A DNA stretch of 64,000 nucleotides from Branchiostoma floridae (Eukaryota; Chordata; Leptocardii; Amphioxiformes; Branchiostomatidae), in NCBI RefSeq assembly GCF_000003815.2, contig NC_049994.1, positions 2,593,502 through 2,657,501 on the forward strand, written 5' to 3'. The notes under the pieces are model-generated. The model was not told the origin of the DNA and did not search any database. It worked only from the letters and a program-made list of their open reading frames with translations. This document shows, in pieces, positions 43,801-57,400 of this stretch (position 1 is the first letter of the stretch; each line of letters starts with the position of its first letter). The position numbers were made by a program, and so were the translations under genes.

Positions 43801-46800
43801 TGGTTGGGGCATCCTCCCAATATCTGCTTGGTTCTGAAAACAGATTACGGTTGGGTGTAGAACCATCATCTGGCCTGGGGCAACCTTCAATGTATCAGGT
43901 TACTTTGTATCCCCTGTCTTAGTGGCACTGACGGTGTGCCAGATGACGGGAGTGTACCAGATGATATATCTGTTGGTCAGGTATAATTGGAGTTTGCTTA
44001 TTACTCTTTGTGGTGTTTCTAGAGCTGTATAGTACTGAGTTTAAAGTTCTGGTACAAGTTCCTTTACCCTGTTGGCTATCATGGTTGAACTTGAACTTAA
44101 ACAGAAGAAGATGCAATTTTCTAATGTGGAGGAGAACTGTATAGAGTGTGGGCATAAGAGAAAGGTATGTGTATGATTTGTCCTGTGTTTCTTTTTGTTT
44201 CTTTGGTAATGCCATTTCCAATTCCATACTGTATACAGGTAATTTGTAGTTTTGGGCTAGTCATATTCGCTTGGTTTTTGGGCCTGCTTAATCTATAGTA
44301 CAGGCAGGGTTAAGTGGTGGAGGCTTAGCTTGGTTCTGTTTTAAATTCAGTATCGTTTGTTGCATTTTGTCGCGGCAAATATATGAATGAAATTCCCCTT
44401 CTAAGCAACTGCTCATTGGTTTGGGGGGATGTTTGCTGGGTGTTCGCTCTGACTACAACAGCTTCTGAAGTTTTCAAAGCTTCCATTGCCAGCAGCTTGC
44501 CATCTATAAATGGGATTGACAAGGACATTTTTCATAGTAAATTATGCTGTTAAATCTGGCTTAGATACTACAGGAGATTTAGATTTGGGTTGGATGGATT
44601 GAATGAAAATATCATACCACCCTGGGGACTAACTGTTGCTGCTGCATCATGGGGGCCAGCACTATTCATATTGTCTAATGTCTATGGAACTACTATAAAA
44701 GTATCATTGGTCAAATTATGCAAGTAACCTTCCGATGTCAAGTGAATAACACCCCAGAAATAAATCTTTAATGAATATCATTGGAAGAACACAAACCAAG
44801 GAGATTTAGCAGCTGCATTAGGTCAGTACATTGAAATAGGAAGATATTAGTACTGAATATATCATGTGACAGAATAACTACATGTACATGGGCCATCTGA
44901 GACAAAAAAAAGGTTGCGTCTCAACAACTTCAAGGTACTGTGGTTGGTTACATACTTAAGAAATCCAAAATAAGTAATGTTCATCCATGTCCAAACTTAC
45001 AAATTCAGAAAATGGAATTTCAGACTTTTGCATGGTGCACAACCAACAGGGTAAAAAGCTCATTTTTCCAACCACGTACCACAGACAAAAAGGCAAAAAT
45101 ACACAATAGGTCTACAGAAACCCAATACATTTCATGCAGGCCTGAGGTCTACGAACTCTTGTTTAAATATATTTACGTACATATAAAATTATAATGCCAT
45201 TTTCTATTTTCTAGTTCGTACGAGTAGCCATGATACATTGATATGCATTTTGACCCCTAGTCTGTATTTCAGTTATGCCCATGTTTATGGTTCGTCTATT
45301 ATTTTCAACATGGGATCTCAGAATTTCACCTTAGACCACAAAGCTTGACGATAGTACATATTAAGAAATTAGAACTTTGAGATAGCATATTATTTACCAA
45401 AGTTTAGCCTAGTCCCCAAATAAACATCTGTATAGAAATTTTTTACCGCATTCAGACTAGTTCAAATGAGATTGCATCACCTCTCGTGGACGTTTGTGAT
45501 CTCAGACGCCCTGCGCTAGATTTCCATTCACTTTACGGGACAAAACAACTAGAATCTTTGTCATTATCCCTTATTGAATAGCCATATTCTGCACATCATT
45601 AACTAAGTATAAGTATAGCTAAGTATAGCTCATTGACCCCTCCTCCGTCATCTTTAAACGGCTTACTGTACGATCACCAAATCCAGGGGGTGATATGTTA
45701 GTTAAATTTCATAAATCCTGGAATTTTGATACACGTATTATGACATAAAAGTACTAATCTGATACTGACTGACTAATAATGAGATAATTACAAATGCGAC
45801 GGAATAGATTCAGTTTAAACAAAATGATGATTTAATGTGGTAATTTTTCCATGTAACATAACCAAGAGGGAATCATTAAGTGCAGAAAATGAGATTTCTG
45901 AGAAAGGCAGACACCTGAATTGTAGAGCCTGTACTTACCCGGCTGACGGCTAAGATATAGATTTTTGAAAAGGAGATTTATTAGAACAGGCGGGCGGTAG
46001 GAGTAGACAGGAGACGTTTCAGTCTAAGTAAAGAAGTTTGTACCTGCTACAACAACCCTTCGTGTGTTCTTACTTTTCGCTTACGTGCTTCTCCCTTCTG
46101 TACTACACATGATTTATACAGCAGCTATGAGGACAGAAGTACTTACTGCAAGACACGTGTCTGCGTAGGTGGATCGTGGTAGGAGTCTTTTTCGCCTTCA
46201 GAATTAGTCTAAGCTGTAAAACAATACAGTACTTGGTTCTGGGCAGATAGAGTTCAACCACTCACTTAGAGACTGTAAACAAATAAAGTGTTTATATAAG
46301 AAATACCATTAACAATTTAACCAAATCAAATGAAAGTTGTTCTGTACAATATAAATATCCCAAGGCTTTCTTTTCATAAATTACGCATGCCCTTTTGTGC
46401 AGACAGATAACATTTTAGGTTTGTGAAATGTTTATGCATGTTAACGTCATACGTGTATCCCTGACATTTACGCACTAAGAGAACTGTATCCCTACATCTT
46501 TTGTTTGTTTCCCACAAAACTACAACCTTTCATATTATTTAAACGCGTAAAGAACGAAATAAATGAAATAGTTTTGATTTATTGACATAAAGCTTAGTTA
46601 CTTTTCAACGCTTCCAGGGTTCATATGCTAACACATTACATGTATGTACAAAGTCGCAGGTCAGAGCACAAAAGTCGAAATCGTCAAACTGTTTAAAAAT
46701 CGATGACTACACAGATTTTACGTCAATAAACATTGTTATTAGTTTACAATATCTACAACATCTCGAAAGTGATACTAGGTAAATAGAGCCTAAATTTAAA

Positions 46801-49800
46801 ATATTAGAATAGCAGAAGGAGACTGAGTACACCGATATAGAACCCTCAACCATTATTCCATCATTGTCCTATTTCGAACACCTCTATGAAAAACAACAAC
46901 AAAATACTTGCCCGACAGAATAGATTAGCTGTAGGCGCTAGGTTGTTCATGTTACAGATTGACTAGGGTTTAACTTGTCTTAGGCCTTAAAAGAAACATG
47001 TCATAATTTCGGTCATAATTTCGGTCAAATCCAAAGATGTAGAACTGTGACAAGCTTTCTACTGCGTTGCTTGCAGGTATACCAGCTCCATGCATTTCAA
47101 GACAACAATAGCCTTTTAGCCAGCGGAACTGATCTCAAAAGTTAAATTGGTGAAAGCTTGTTTGTAACTGAAGAAATTAGCAGGTAAAATTTTGCAGCCG
47201 CGCGCTAGGTCGGATGTACACAGTCCTGGGTTCTGAGCAGTGCGGTTGTACACTAACAGCGAAAAAAAGTGTCTTTTTGGGGATTAACTAATGGTAGTTT
47301 GCAATTGCTACAAAAAAAAAAACAGTATCTATTTGCCGTTGGCAATTTTTTCCCACGATATAGGACAAATGTGCTCAACATAGAATGAAAAATCTGCTAA
47401 AATTTCACGTAGGTTCATTGTGAGCGCGCCCATGTAAACTACGAACTATAACATAGAAGTCTATGGGAAGAAAAAAAAACTCATCAATGTTACCTTTAGT
47501 AATCACAGATCTAGAGTCATGCGGATTTTAGATGTCCATTATAAAGTAGTGTTCAACTTGTCATTTGACAGTATTAGCTATACAGGGTGCTCTTGCAAAT
47601 ATTAGTATTAACTTTGTTCTGAAATTGGCCAATCTTTATAAGATACCCCCGAAACACCTGTTCATGTAATAGTCAACATTAAGATTTTACTACATAGTTA
47701 AGCTTTAGAATGAGATTTAGATTTTGTACTCACCGGATGACTTGTGGTGTCTCACCGCTATTTTCGCTCTATCAGAACTCAAACATCAACAACACGGCAT
47801 GGTATCTGTTTCTGGGTAGATGATGAAATTCACTCGCGGAGCAAAAACGACTGAGACAGAAGTCGAACCCGGTGTCAGATGACTAAAATCAAATATTCAT
47901 GACTCGAGACGACGAACCTTCTCGCGGGTGACTAAGACCGCATGTAGATACAAAATATCGTTATCGCTTGCTATACTGAGTTTAGTAAATTGCTTTTCTA
48001 AACAAAGCTAAGCGTAATTAATACACACTTTTTCATTTGTTCACTAAAAACGGTCAATACATGGTGTTACATGCCCTCTTTATTTGAAAATGTTCCATAG
48101 ACTTGAACTTGCCCGAGCATTTTTTATCAACATCAGACAGATGAAGACCTGAATAGTAAATAGAACACTGCGTTGCGTAAGGTAAAGTCTACGTTTCTTT
48201 TTTGCCATGTTGATTTTAAAACATGGCGACAAATCTCCGATCTTTTCAACCATTTCCTCCTGTATATTGGTGTAATGTCTTAATGTACGAATGTCTTAAT
48301 TTATTAGTTGGCTTGGGTAAAAACAGATTCCTGCAATTCCTTTCCTAAGACCCATGAAGTACCTACCAAAGAAACATAGTCCGATGTATTGTGAAACGTC
48401 AGCAAACTTTTGCATAAGATAGTTTTACTTCAGACTTATCACAAGATTGCTTCTAATATTCATATGTGTTTGGTTAGCAGAAGTGGGGGGGGGGGGGTAC
48501 CTGTACAGTAGAAAATGATATTAAAAACAAATGGCAGCATGAGAACGTAGAAAAATTAACTATGTCAGTAATGACTACAGTTTGCTCATTGATATAGGCG
48601 ATTTCTGTAGCAATAACGCGTACGTTTGCGGTTTGGTCGGTGACAGAGGCTGGTTCCGTATACGTAATGTCTTCAAGTGCACAGTCCACTAGGGTTTAGC
48701 ACAGGTAGAGCATGCTACGGACGTTTGGAGCATTTTTGATTCAAAATTTGTCATATGAAAGATTCCATTTTGGACAGGGTTGATTAAAGTTTATACAGAC
48801 ATTTAGATTTGGACAGGTTAAGTTATACTAAAGCCCGTATTTTGAGTCGCATTGTTTGTTGACTGGTCAATCTTACATTGGGAGCGTCGTGTGTGGGTGG
48901 AGCATTTCTCTAAGATTTCTTTTTTTCAAACTAGGGTGAATATGTAAAAGTACCTTAGTCTACAGACAAAGGAAGAATAACTCTCTGCATAATCCTATTA
49001 GACAGCCAATTTGGCCCTGTAACATGTGCAATGGTTGCTAAAAGCACAACACTAGTACCCATATAGCATTAAAGATCATTATACTCCTCGACTAACTTTA
49101 CATACAGTAACATCATGGCCAGATAGCTGTTTAGAGGCCTCTGATTAAAAAAGAGAACCATTATACATACTAATTGCGTTGGCACACTTGCAAAACCGTT
49201 TCATGCCAGTTAATAGACTAGGCCCTCGCTTAAAGATAACTCGGTATCGCTTCCATTTCTACTTCTTCACATAACCAAACCGTTCTTCCCTCCACTTATG
49301 ATACGACTATATGTCTTACTGGAAAACATGTACTCGTCTAATCACCCCACCACTACACAAAGTTCTGTGAATTGGCACATACTCGTATCCGATGTAACTG
49401 ATATCACCCTGATGTATTATGCAGGAAGAGTGTCTTTGAAAAGCACATATCGATGTAATGCCTCAGAGGGTGACCGAACAAATGCATGCTTATTTCAGTC
49501 TTATATCCTCACATTCATGCCTCTCTACAATATACTCATTACCATACATGCATATCATTCGGTATATATCTGCGTAAGCTACCTGTATGCCTTAGATTTT
49601 GCCAATCTGTCGTTCCTTTCCTCTCACATCCTCATTGGAATGTATTGACAAAAATGCTCCTGCAGCTCGTACATTAAATGTTTGGGGGCTCAATCTTCTC
49701 ACACGTTGTTCTGATGTTAAAGGCTAACATCATATCAGAGACAAGAATTACATTACAACAACTACCATGATAATATATGCTCAATAATAAATCACATTTC

Positions 49801-49827
49801 CTCCTACTTTGCATAATTTATATTTAA
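43801..49827 (-). promoter_or_regulatory. Long 5' region; candidate untranslated exons of the type II protein gene
   Basis: No coding sequence found. Three good minus-strand donors stand here: CCG|GTGAGT (exon end 47734), GCA|GTAAGT (46147) and CGG|GTAAGT (45939). Any could end an untranslated first exon spliced to the acceptor at about 43079. The region just above 47734 is GC-richer (CTCGCGG, CTCGCGGGTG) and could hold a promoter. 49590-49690 shares a repeat (GGAATGTATTGACAAAAATG) with 39235-39330 and, more weakly, 50850-50900. Confidence 0.25.
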
Positions 49828-50773
49828 CCCCTATTCAGACCGGGCTTTTTTGGTCATCCCTGGACCGGGGGGGGGGCTTTTGAGGCCCTCCACTTCTAAG
49901 TCCTCTAACTCTCGAACGACGTGTCGTAAGGCCACCAAATTTTCAGGACATTATATCGACATAATATCTGACAAGTATTTGGCGTTTTACGTTACGTTGA
50001 CGTAAGATGACGTAATTATGACGTCATCAATTTGATTATATTGGCCGGACCCATGAAAAAAGGGTATTCTCAGAAAACTTCAAGTTATACTACAAAAATG
50101 TAACAATAAGTGCAGATAACAGAATGATAATGTTTATTACGACTTGTATTGCTAATAGCAACATCGATGACGTCATAATGACGTCATAAATGACGTCATG
50201 CACATCTAAGATACGAGATAGGCTCCGCCATATTATATCCACCACCTTGAATTTTTAAAACTTCTTTTTTTCCAACAAATAATCACAAAGGGCAATGGAA
50301 ATAGACTAAATTCATTCATTTAGATGGTTTTTGATGAAAAAATACCAGGTAGTTACAAATTTTAAGGGAAAATAAGCTTGTTATTCTTGATCTGGCCATA
50401 CGGTCCGCCATCTTGGATTTTGGGCTGATGACGTCATCAAATTAGCATAATTTATGCATATATAATTATGAAAGATATGCTAAATAATATAAGATTTTAT
50501 TTATGTAACAAAATATCAGTAATATAGCAAATAAATGTGAAAAATACATTGTTAGAACCAAAAATAGTGATTTTTGGCAAAACTGCCTGTCAGCAAACGG
50601 TTGCCATGGCAACACGAAAACATGGAAAATTTGTCAAACTTCGCAAAATTGTTGCCAACAATATTTTAGGAAAACTCACCAAATTTGGTGGCTTTAGCAT
50701 AAGGCGTTCTGGCGTTATAGGACATCGAAGTTAGCGCAGGCCTCAAAAGCCCCCCCCCCCGGTCTGAATAGGA
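49828..50773. mobile_element. piggyBac-like MITE, 946 bp, TTAA target
   Basis: TTAA stands at 49824-49827 and 50774-50777. The ends CCCCTATTCAGACC and GGTCTGAATAGGA are inverted, and the TIR resumes after a poly-G tract with GCTTTTGAGGCC on both sides. TTAA and ends starting with a CCY-like triplet fit piggyBac. No transposase frame. It contains five perfect TGACGTCA palindromes. Confidence 0.75.
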
Positions 50774-50777
50774 TTAA

Positions 50778-52109
50778 GTGAGTGAGTGTGCGTACTTCTT
50801 CAGCTGAGCTACTTACATGCCAAATATCAGGAAAATGCATTTTTTCCTTTCGTGAGTTATTCTCCTCGGAACATTTCATCAACAATGCCCCTGCAATTCC
50901 AATACTAGCCACTAAGTGGCGCCAACTAACTGCAACTTCTTGCATAGCATAAGAACTGTCTAGCACATCAAAAAAGATAGCAATCCATCCTAAGCTACTT
51001 CACTTAACTTTACATACAGCATAAAAATAAAACACAATCAATCATAAAACACAATCGCCATCCACCAAGGGGCCAAAAAAGTGCATAAAGCCCTTCACGC
51101 TCATAACACCTAACCACGTTTCAAATCTCATCGCAACACATCAACAGCTTCCTGAAATATTTGCCGAACACACGAACACCCACAAAAAAAAACCACTCCT
51201 GCTGATCCAAAAAAAAGAGCTAAAAGGCTGAAATTCACAGCAAATCAAAATGCGCCATACACCTACCCACCAAATAAAAATCAACATTAAAGCAAGTCCA
51301 GGTGCAAAAAAAATTACTGCCTGACATTTGGTGTATCTCTTTTTCTCCAAGTTCTCCTATTTATTCAGCTACATGAGGAGCCTGGGGATAATAGAAGATA
51401 ATACATCAATACGGACGTCATACGCACTTGCATTTTTTTAAGTGTGAACCCGCATTTTAATGTGTGTGTTAAAACACTCCGTCTTGACTTTACGAATATA
51501 ATTCTGCACAAAAACGCAACATCCACTCCACGTTTCCTATTGTCGAGACTGCACAGGTGTGTTTCAGTGGCACAAAACGCGGCTCAGAACAGTGATGACA
51601 AAAACATGGATATATGTAGCCACGTCAGGGAGATACATAGGGTTGAAACACATAGAGTGGGGCGGTTAGGGGAGGTGGGTGCTGGAGGGGTTGACGGACA
51701 GCAGAGTTGTGTTCATAAGACTATTGCTTTTCCGGTCTTTGTGGCATAAGGGTCCATTAAGTTAAGTTATCTCTAACACGGCCAGACCCAAATGGGTCAT
51801 AAACATGAACCAAACTCCTCATTGAAGAATCTCCAAACAGATGTCTGGGGATATACACATAAGCCTTTAATCATAGTGATAATATTAAGACGCCTCCTCC
51901 GCTCAAGCAAGTAATGATTACACACAGTCTACATACACAGATATACTTATTTACAAACACACAAAAATGAGTAAAAAAACAACATGGATAAAACAAACAA
52001 ACAAAAAACGGAGCGCCGTGACACTGTAGATTCATCTGTACCGGGATAAATTCTGTCCCCCCTGACTTGTGCCTGAGTGCGCATAGCGTACGGTGTTCGT
52101 TTGTGTGTG
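50778..52109. other. Intergenic, nothing recognised
   Basis: Short A-runs and no supported gene. Confidence 0.4.
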
Positions 52110-52326
52110 CCTGCGTGCGTGTTTGTGTGTGTGTGTGTGTAAAAGAGAGAGAGAGAGAGAGAGTGTGTGTGTGTGTGTGAGTGAATGTGTGTGTGTGTGT
52201 GTGTGTGTGTGTGAGCGTGTGTGTGTGTGAGTGAATGTGTGTGTGTGTGTGTGTGTGTGTGGATGTGTGTGTGTGTGAGAGAGGGCGTGTGTTCGTGTGT
52301 GTGTTCGTGTGTGTGTGTGTGAGTGT
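52110..52326. repeat. (TG)n/(GA)n microsatellite tract
   Basis: Mostly TG repeats with a GA block at 52145-52162 and regular AGTGAATG interruptions. Confidence 0.95.
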
Positions 52327-52489
52327 GTTTTGCGATATTTTTAAGATTTACAAAACTGTCTTGTTCATCTTACTGAAATAGGGTTAACTGGCATTAGGCA
52401 GCCATCACTTTACCGCTGACTTAAATGTTGTGTTTGTTGATAGTTTACAACACGAGAAAGTTACAGAAACAGCACTGAGCATATATATA

Positions 52490-52920
52490 TATATTTCGAC
52501 GCCAGAGAGACGGCCAACCGGACATATTTGTTGTATTCCAAGATGTATTACATCATGTTGTTATTACTTTCTATCCAGCGGAGCCACTAATGTAAGCCGC
52601 ATCACTTTCACAAAATGAAAAGAATTACTATCATAATGTAATTTACATTTTCTAAAATAAGGTATCCAAACAAGTCACCTACTATGGTGCAGGCGGCATC
52701 GTGGCCTTGAAAGGGGCCCCATGCTACTGAGACGACCAGTCGGACCTGTTAGTTGCATTCCGAGTTTTATTTCGCCATGTTGACATTTGTTTCTGTCCAG
52801 CGACGCAGCTAACCAAAGCAACATCGCTTTGAGTAAGGTATAACTATGTGTATTTTTTTTTCAGAATAAACAAACCATAAGCTACAGTGCAGACGATATC
52901 ACGGCCTGGTGGAGGGGTGG
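52490..52920. repeat. Diverged local duplication of about 190-240 bp
   Basis: Related phrases recur: GTTGTATTCCAAG / GTTGCATTCCGAG, TCTATCCAGCGGAGCC / TCTGTCCAGCGACGC, and TGGTGCAGGCGGCATCGTGGCC / AGTGCAGACGATATCACGGCC. No frame is conserved. Confidence 0.5.
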
Positions 52921-54414
52921 GGGTGGTTTGTTATCAGAACCGAATGGTTTGATCAGGATGACACCTCCGTGTACAGGAGTCCTTGCAACGATGGCGGAAC
53001 CGTCATTAACTGTTTCCCTTCAGCTAATTACATCCCCTGCCCATTTAGAGGGACCTGTCATTCCAATAAAGAAATACCAACATTCTGTAAATTTATACTG
53101 ATACTATAAACGGCAGGTGTAGACCCAGGCTTTGAATATTTCATAAATTTCCCTACGTGTACATCAATGTAGCGTTACCATAGCAACACGATACTCTCAG
53201 CCAGACTCGTAAATTGGTTCCTGAAATGTATTAGAATTCGTGAAAAAAAATGTTGAATCACTGACCACATGAGTTATCCATGTGTGGTTGTTTCTCTCTA
53301 CAATAGACTCCGCTTTATTGCACAGCCTATTTGCCAGTAAATTTCGTGCATTTATCCGTCTTGTACAATGATGCGAAGTTATATAGCTGGACGGCACCGG
53401 TTTGGGATTTTGGGATTTGCAGTTATAAGTTAACAGATGTGCGCGTTAATCTGTTGTGTAATTAACTGGCTTCTACTATACTACCATGGCTAGCTTCTCT
53501 GGTGAATTTTTCGCGCCATTCGTTTTTCCCTACCATTATTTCTTTTATAGCAGAGCATATTTTTAAGCTACCCATAGAATCTACCAAAAAAGTTAGTTTC
53601 ATACATTTATGACTGGAACGAGCAGCAAAATACTGCCTGTTGATAGTCCTTGCATTAATACTTAAATTTTCATTTCCCTATTCTTTTCATGGCACGAGTG
53701 TTGGAATGTTATATATAGATATAACACGTTTCTTAGGCACGCAAAGGCGTGCTTTATGACATTTTTTGCCTGATTATATAGTTTTGTTTGCCGTCAATCA
53801 TTGGGTCCTGGCAGCAACAGAAGCGGTGTCCTTCAAGTGATCTATTTCTCTTTAGGGGTGTTAAAGACTTTATTAAAATGATTTTATAGCATTAGAATTA
53901 AGATTGTTAGGGACGTTTCTGCTGCCTTAGTTATAATGGACGAACAGGACATGTGTCTTAAGGAAACATTGAAAATAAAGTTTTCTTAGTCTGTTTCAGC
54001 TTGCCCACTTTGGACTTGTTCACCACTCGTCGTTGCAATGGTTTCGTCCTCTCTTTTCCAATCAGACGATACTTTTATCTGCGTGCCCTCTCCCTCACAA
54101 CTGACGCAGTCCGAATTGTGGACAGTCTTAATTTCACATCAAGCAAACGTAGTTTTTGCAGAGAGTTCCTTGTGTCCTGCGCAAAGTAACAGTGAAGAAG
54201 TCAGGTTTGGAGAGATTCATAAAAGCTGTTTTGTTTTATTTTTAGATACTTTTTGTCTTCGCTTCTGATAATACAGGGCAGCTGAATCTATAGGTTTTAC
54301 TGCTAATAACTAGAGTACCGTCAAAAATTACCGGGGGAGGTGGGCACGGGAAGAGCACAGCTTTGCAGCATTTCTGCACCGGTGTTACTTTGCTGGAAAA
54401 CAGGCTGGAAGAAC
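52921..54414 (+). other. Upstream region of the CUB gene
   Basis: No gene recognised. The 5' UTR of the CUB gene probably begins between 54300 and 54414, but no clear TATA or initiator is seen. Confidence 0.35.
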
Positions 54415-57400
54415 ATGGCTGTCTTACGACTGGTCATTTTCCTTGTAGTGGTCTTCGCCAGTTTGACCGGTGCCGAGCAAGGTAAGCAACACGTGATGGT
54501 TTATTTTTTATCTTTTAGTTTGAAACGCACATTATCCAATTATTGTTTACTATAGCAAAATATTTCATATTCAAAAACTGGTGCAGAAACCAAAGTAAGG
54601 GAAAACAGACAAGTGACATATGCAGATCTTTTAAAGATGACTGTTTTCTATACCTTGGTGATGTTAAGAAACACCACAGAAATGTTCTTCCACACGTATA
54701 AGTAATGTTCCATTACACTGTTGATTTGTTTTGTAATATACCATTATTTTGTATTTTGTTAAAAAAAAGCCTAAATAAACTTATGAGATGTGCTCCGCTG
54801 GCTAAAAGGGAATTTCTTACCGCTAAAAACACGCGCCCGTGCAGCCGTTTATTTTTTGGCTGGGATCTCTTTTAGGGTGCCCTCTAGAAGTAATACATAA
54901 AATAGACCTTAAGCTTTCTTTGCACTACTTAAATACGCATAGTGCAGGCTAAATTGATCCCAGGTAAATGTTACACTATAAACTTTAAATATTTCTATTT
55001 TAATAGAATCCTCGATTTATGGAACGCCCTACCATCTGATAGCCGGCTAACCCCCAACTATGCAATCAAACACTTTAAGCAATCCATTACTGAACATCAA
55101 ATTTTCTTCCGACCTCATATGTGGTGTTAAAATATTGTTCACTTGGACTCATGTTGTCAATGCTGTCCAACATAGTAAGCCTATAGCTACCTCATTCCAT
55201 TTGTTTTTATCTGTAGTGTTTTTATTCACGGTCTGGAGGAATAGCTCCCTTAACTGTTTGTTTTGTTTTGTTTGCTATTAGTTGTAATGCTGTTTATTTG
55301 ATATTCGTATTTCTTTATGTACTTATCTTCCTTTATTTGTTTATGTTTTATGTCCTATAGTTTATAGCTTATTTTACTGTACACTGGAGGTGTGGACTTG
55401 TAAAGGATTTATTATATCCTGTTGCCCACAGCTCTAAGATCTTATTACACAAAGTAACAATAAGTAGGTATCAAAACTGAACATCCATTCATCACTACAA
55501 CTCTATTTTCTTCGCATTTCTAGTCATTTTATTTTGGTGAACAATTTACAGTAAACAAACTGCAACATATCTTAACTGCAGTTCAACAGTACCTCCGCTC
55601 AGTATAATAGGAGATTCATGTCATTTCCTTTACTGTTATGGTATTTTGATTGAGTTTGGAAATACAGTTCATGATATGTTTCCTGTTTTGTTCCAAGTAT
55701 CCTAAGTGAATATATCTATTCTTTTACATTTTAAAATCTCTTATTTCAGTGTTGTTGATAAATTGACAACGATGCGATTTTGAAAAAAAATAACGTCTAT
55801 TTGCGCTATTTGCGTGGTATAGTTATATTACACGGTGGTCAAATACGGGCTCAAAACCTCCCATGTCTAGCCGAATTGGAACCTTGTTCCACGATGTTCC
55901 ATCTGACGTAATTCGAACCGAACCCGTGTTCTATTTGGGGTCATCTGCGGTCGTTGCCGGTAAACACTGCTCTCTGGCCTTTTTTCCCAAACTACCTTGA
56001 ATCAGCCAAAAAAGATAGTTTTTCACTAATATAAACAATTTTCTGGACATTACACCAATGCTATCACTTTGTTTGGGACCTGTGATATTTAACGAAGCTA
56101 CTGACGTTTGTGTTGGCGACCTTGAATATTGTAAGTGTTGTTTACACCGGTATTAATTACACCCTCCCGCTATCTGTGCGGCATGACATGCGTGCAAACA
56201 TCGTTTAAGATCGCGACCAAGAAGAGTCCAAATTAACTCATTGACGGCTCAAAATGACCGCAATGATTTTCCCGAGATTTCTGTTTTGGGGATTTTAAGA
56301 AAATGCCTTCGATTTTGAATTATTGGTAATTAAGTGCGAAAAATAGCATTTTACGCATATTTTCGACTGTAACTTTGCTTAAAATTAAAAAGTAAAAAAT
56401 CCCCAAAACTGAAAGTTTCATTTTCCTCATAGATGACGAAAAATTAAAAAACGAGAATTTTCGAAGATACATGCGGCCTATCTTATCAAGAGTTTGGTCA
56501 AATAAAGGGCCTTCCTGAAAACAAAAATGATCGTCGTTTTGAGTAACAACGAAACAAAACAGCTAATCTAAATTCAAACGACAACATTCAATGTAATACT
56601 ATGTAAAATTGCAAATTTAATCTTCTTTCGAAAACATTTTCCTTGTCAAAACATTTTGTTTATTTTTAAATATTTTACGGGTAGCCAAAAGTACGCCTCC
56701 AGTAACCCGATATTCTGTCGAACACGCATAGCAACGGGAAAGAATACCCTAGCAACCGACCGCCGTGTTAGGCGCCTTGGTAACGGACGAGACCATATTT
56801 TTTGTGGGGAGGGGGTGATTTACTTCTTTATTTCATTATACCCATTTGACAAGGATCTTGCAATCATCTATGGTTACAAAAAGGCCACAGTCGAGAAGTG
56901 CACAAGTAAGATGCAGCCATACTTAAGTCTGATGCATTGAATTGTATTTGAATATTGCTTACCTGGAGTTTCCTTAGTACAAAAAAGGCCAATGACCACA
57001 CATATAAACTCGGCACAAGAATATCAAAAACAATTACTTGCCAATGTGGTCAAATACGGGCTCAAACCCTCCCATGTCTAGCCGAATTCGAATATTGTTC
57101 CACGATGTTCTATTTGACGTAATTCGAACCGAACCCGTGTTCTATTCGGGGTCATCTGCGGTCGTTGTCGGTAAACATGGCTGTCTGTACTTTTCCCAAA
57201 AACTAAATTGCATTAGCCAATAAATATATTCTTTCACCTATGTTAACAATTTTTCTGGACAGTATATCCATGCTATCACTTTGTTTGGGACATGTAATTT
57301 TTAACGAAGCTACTGACGTTTATGTTGGTGACCTTGTATACTTTAGTGTTGTTTAAACCGGTATCAATGGATACCAGCCGAACACCATAAGCCCCGCGCC

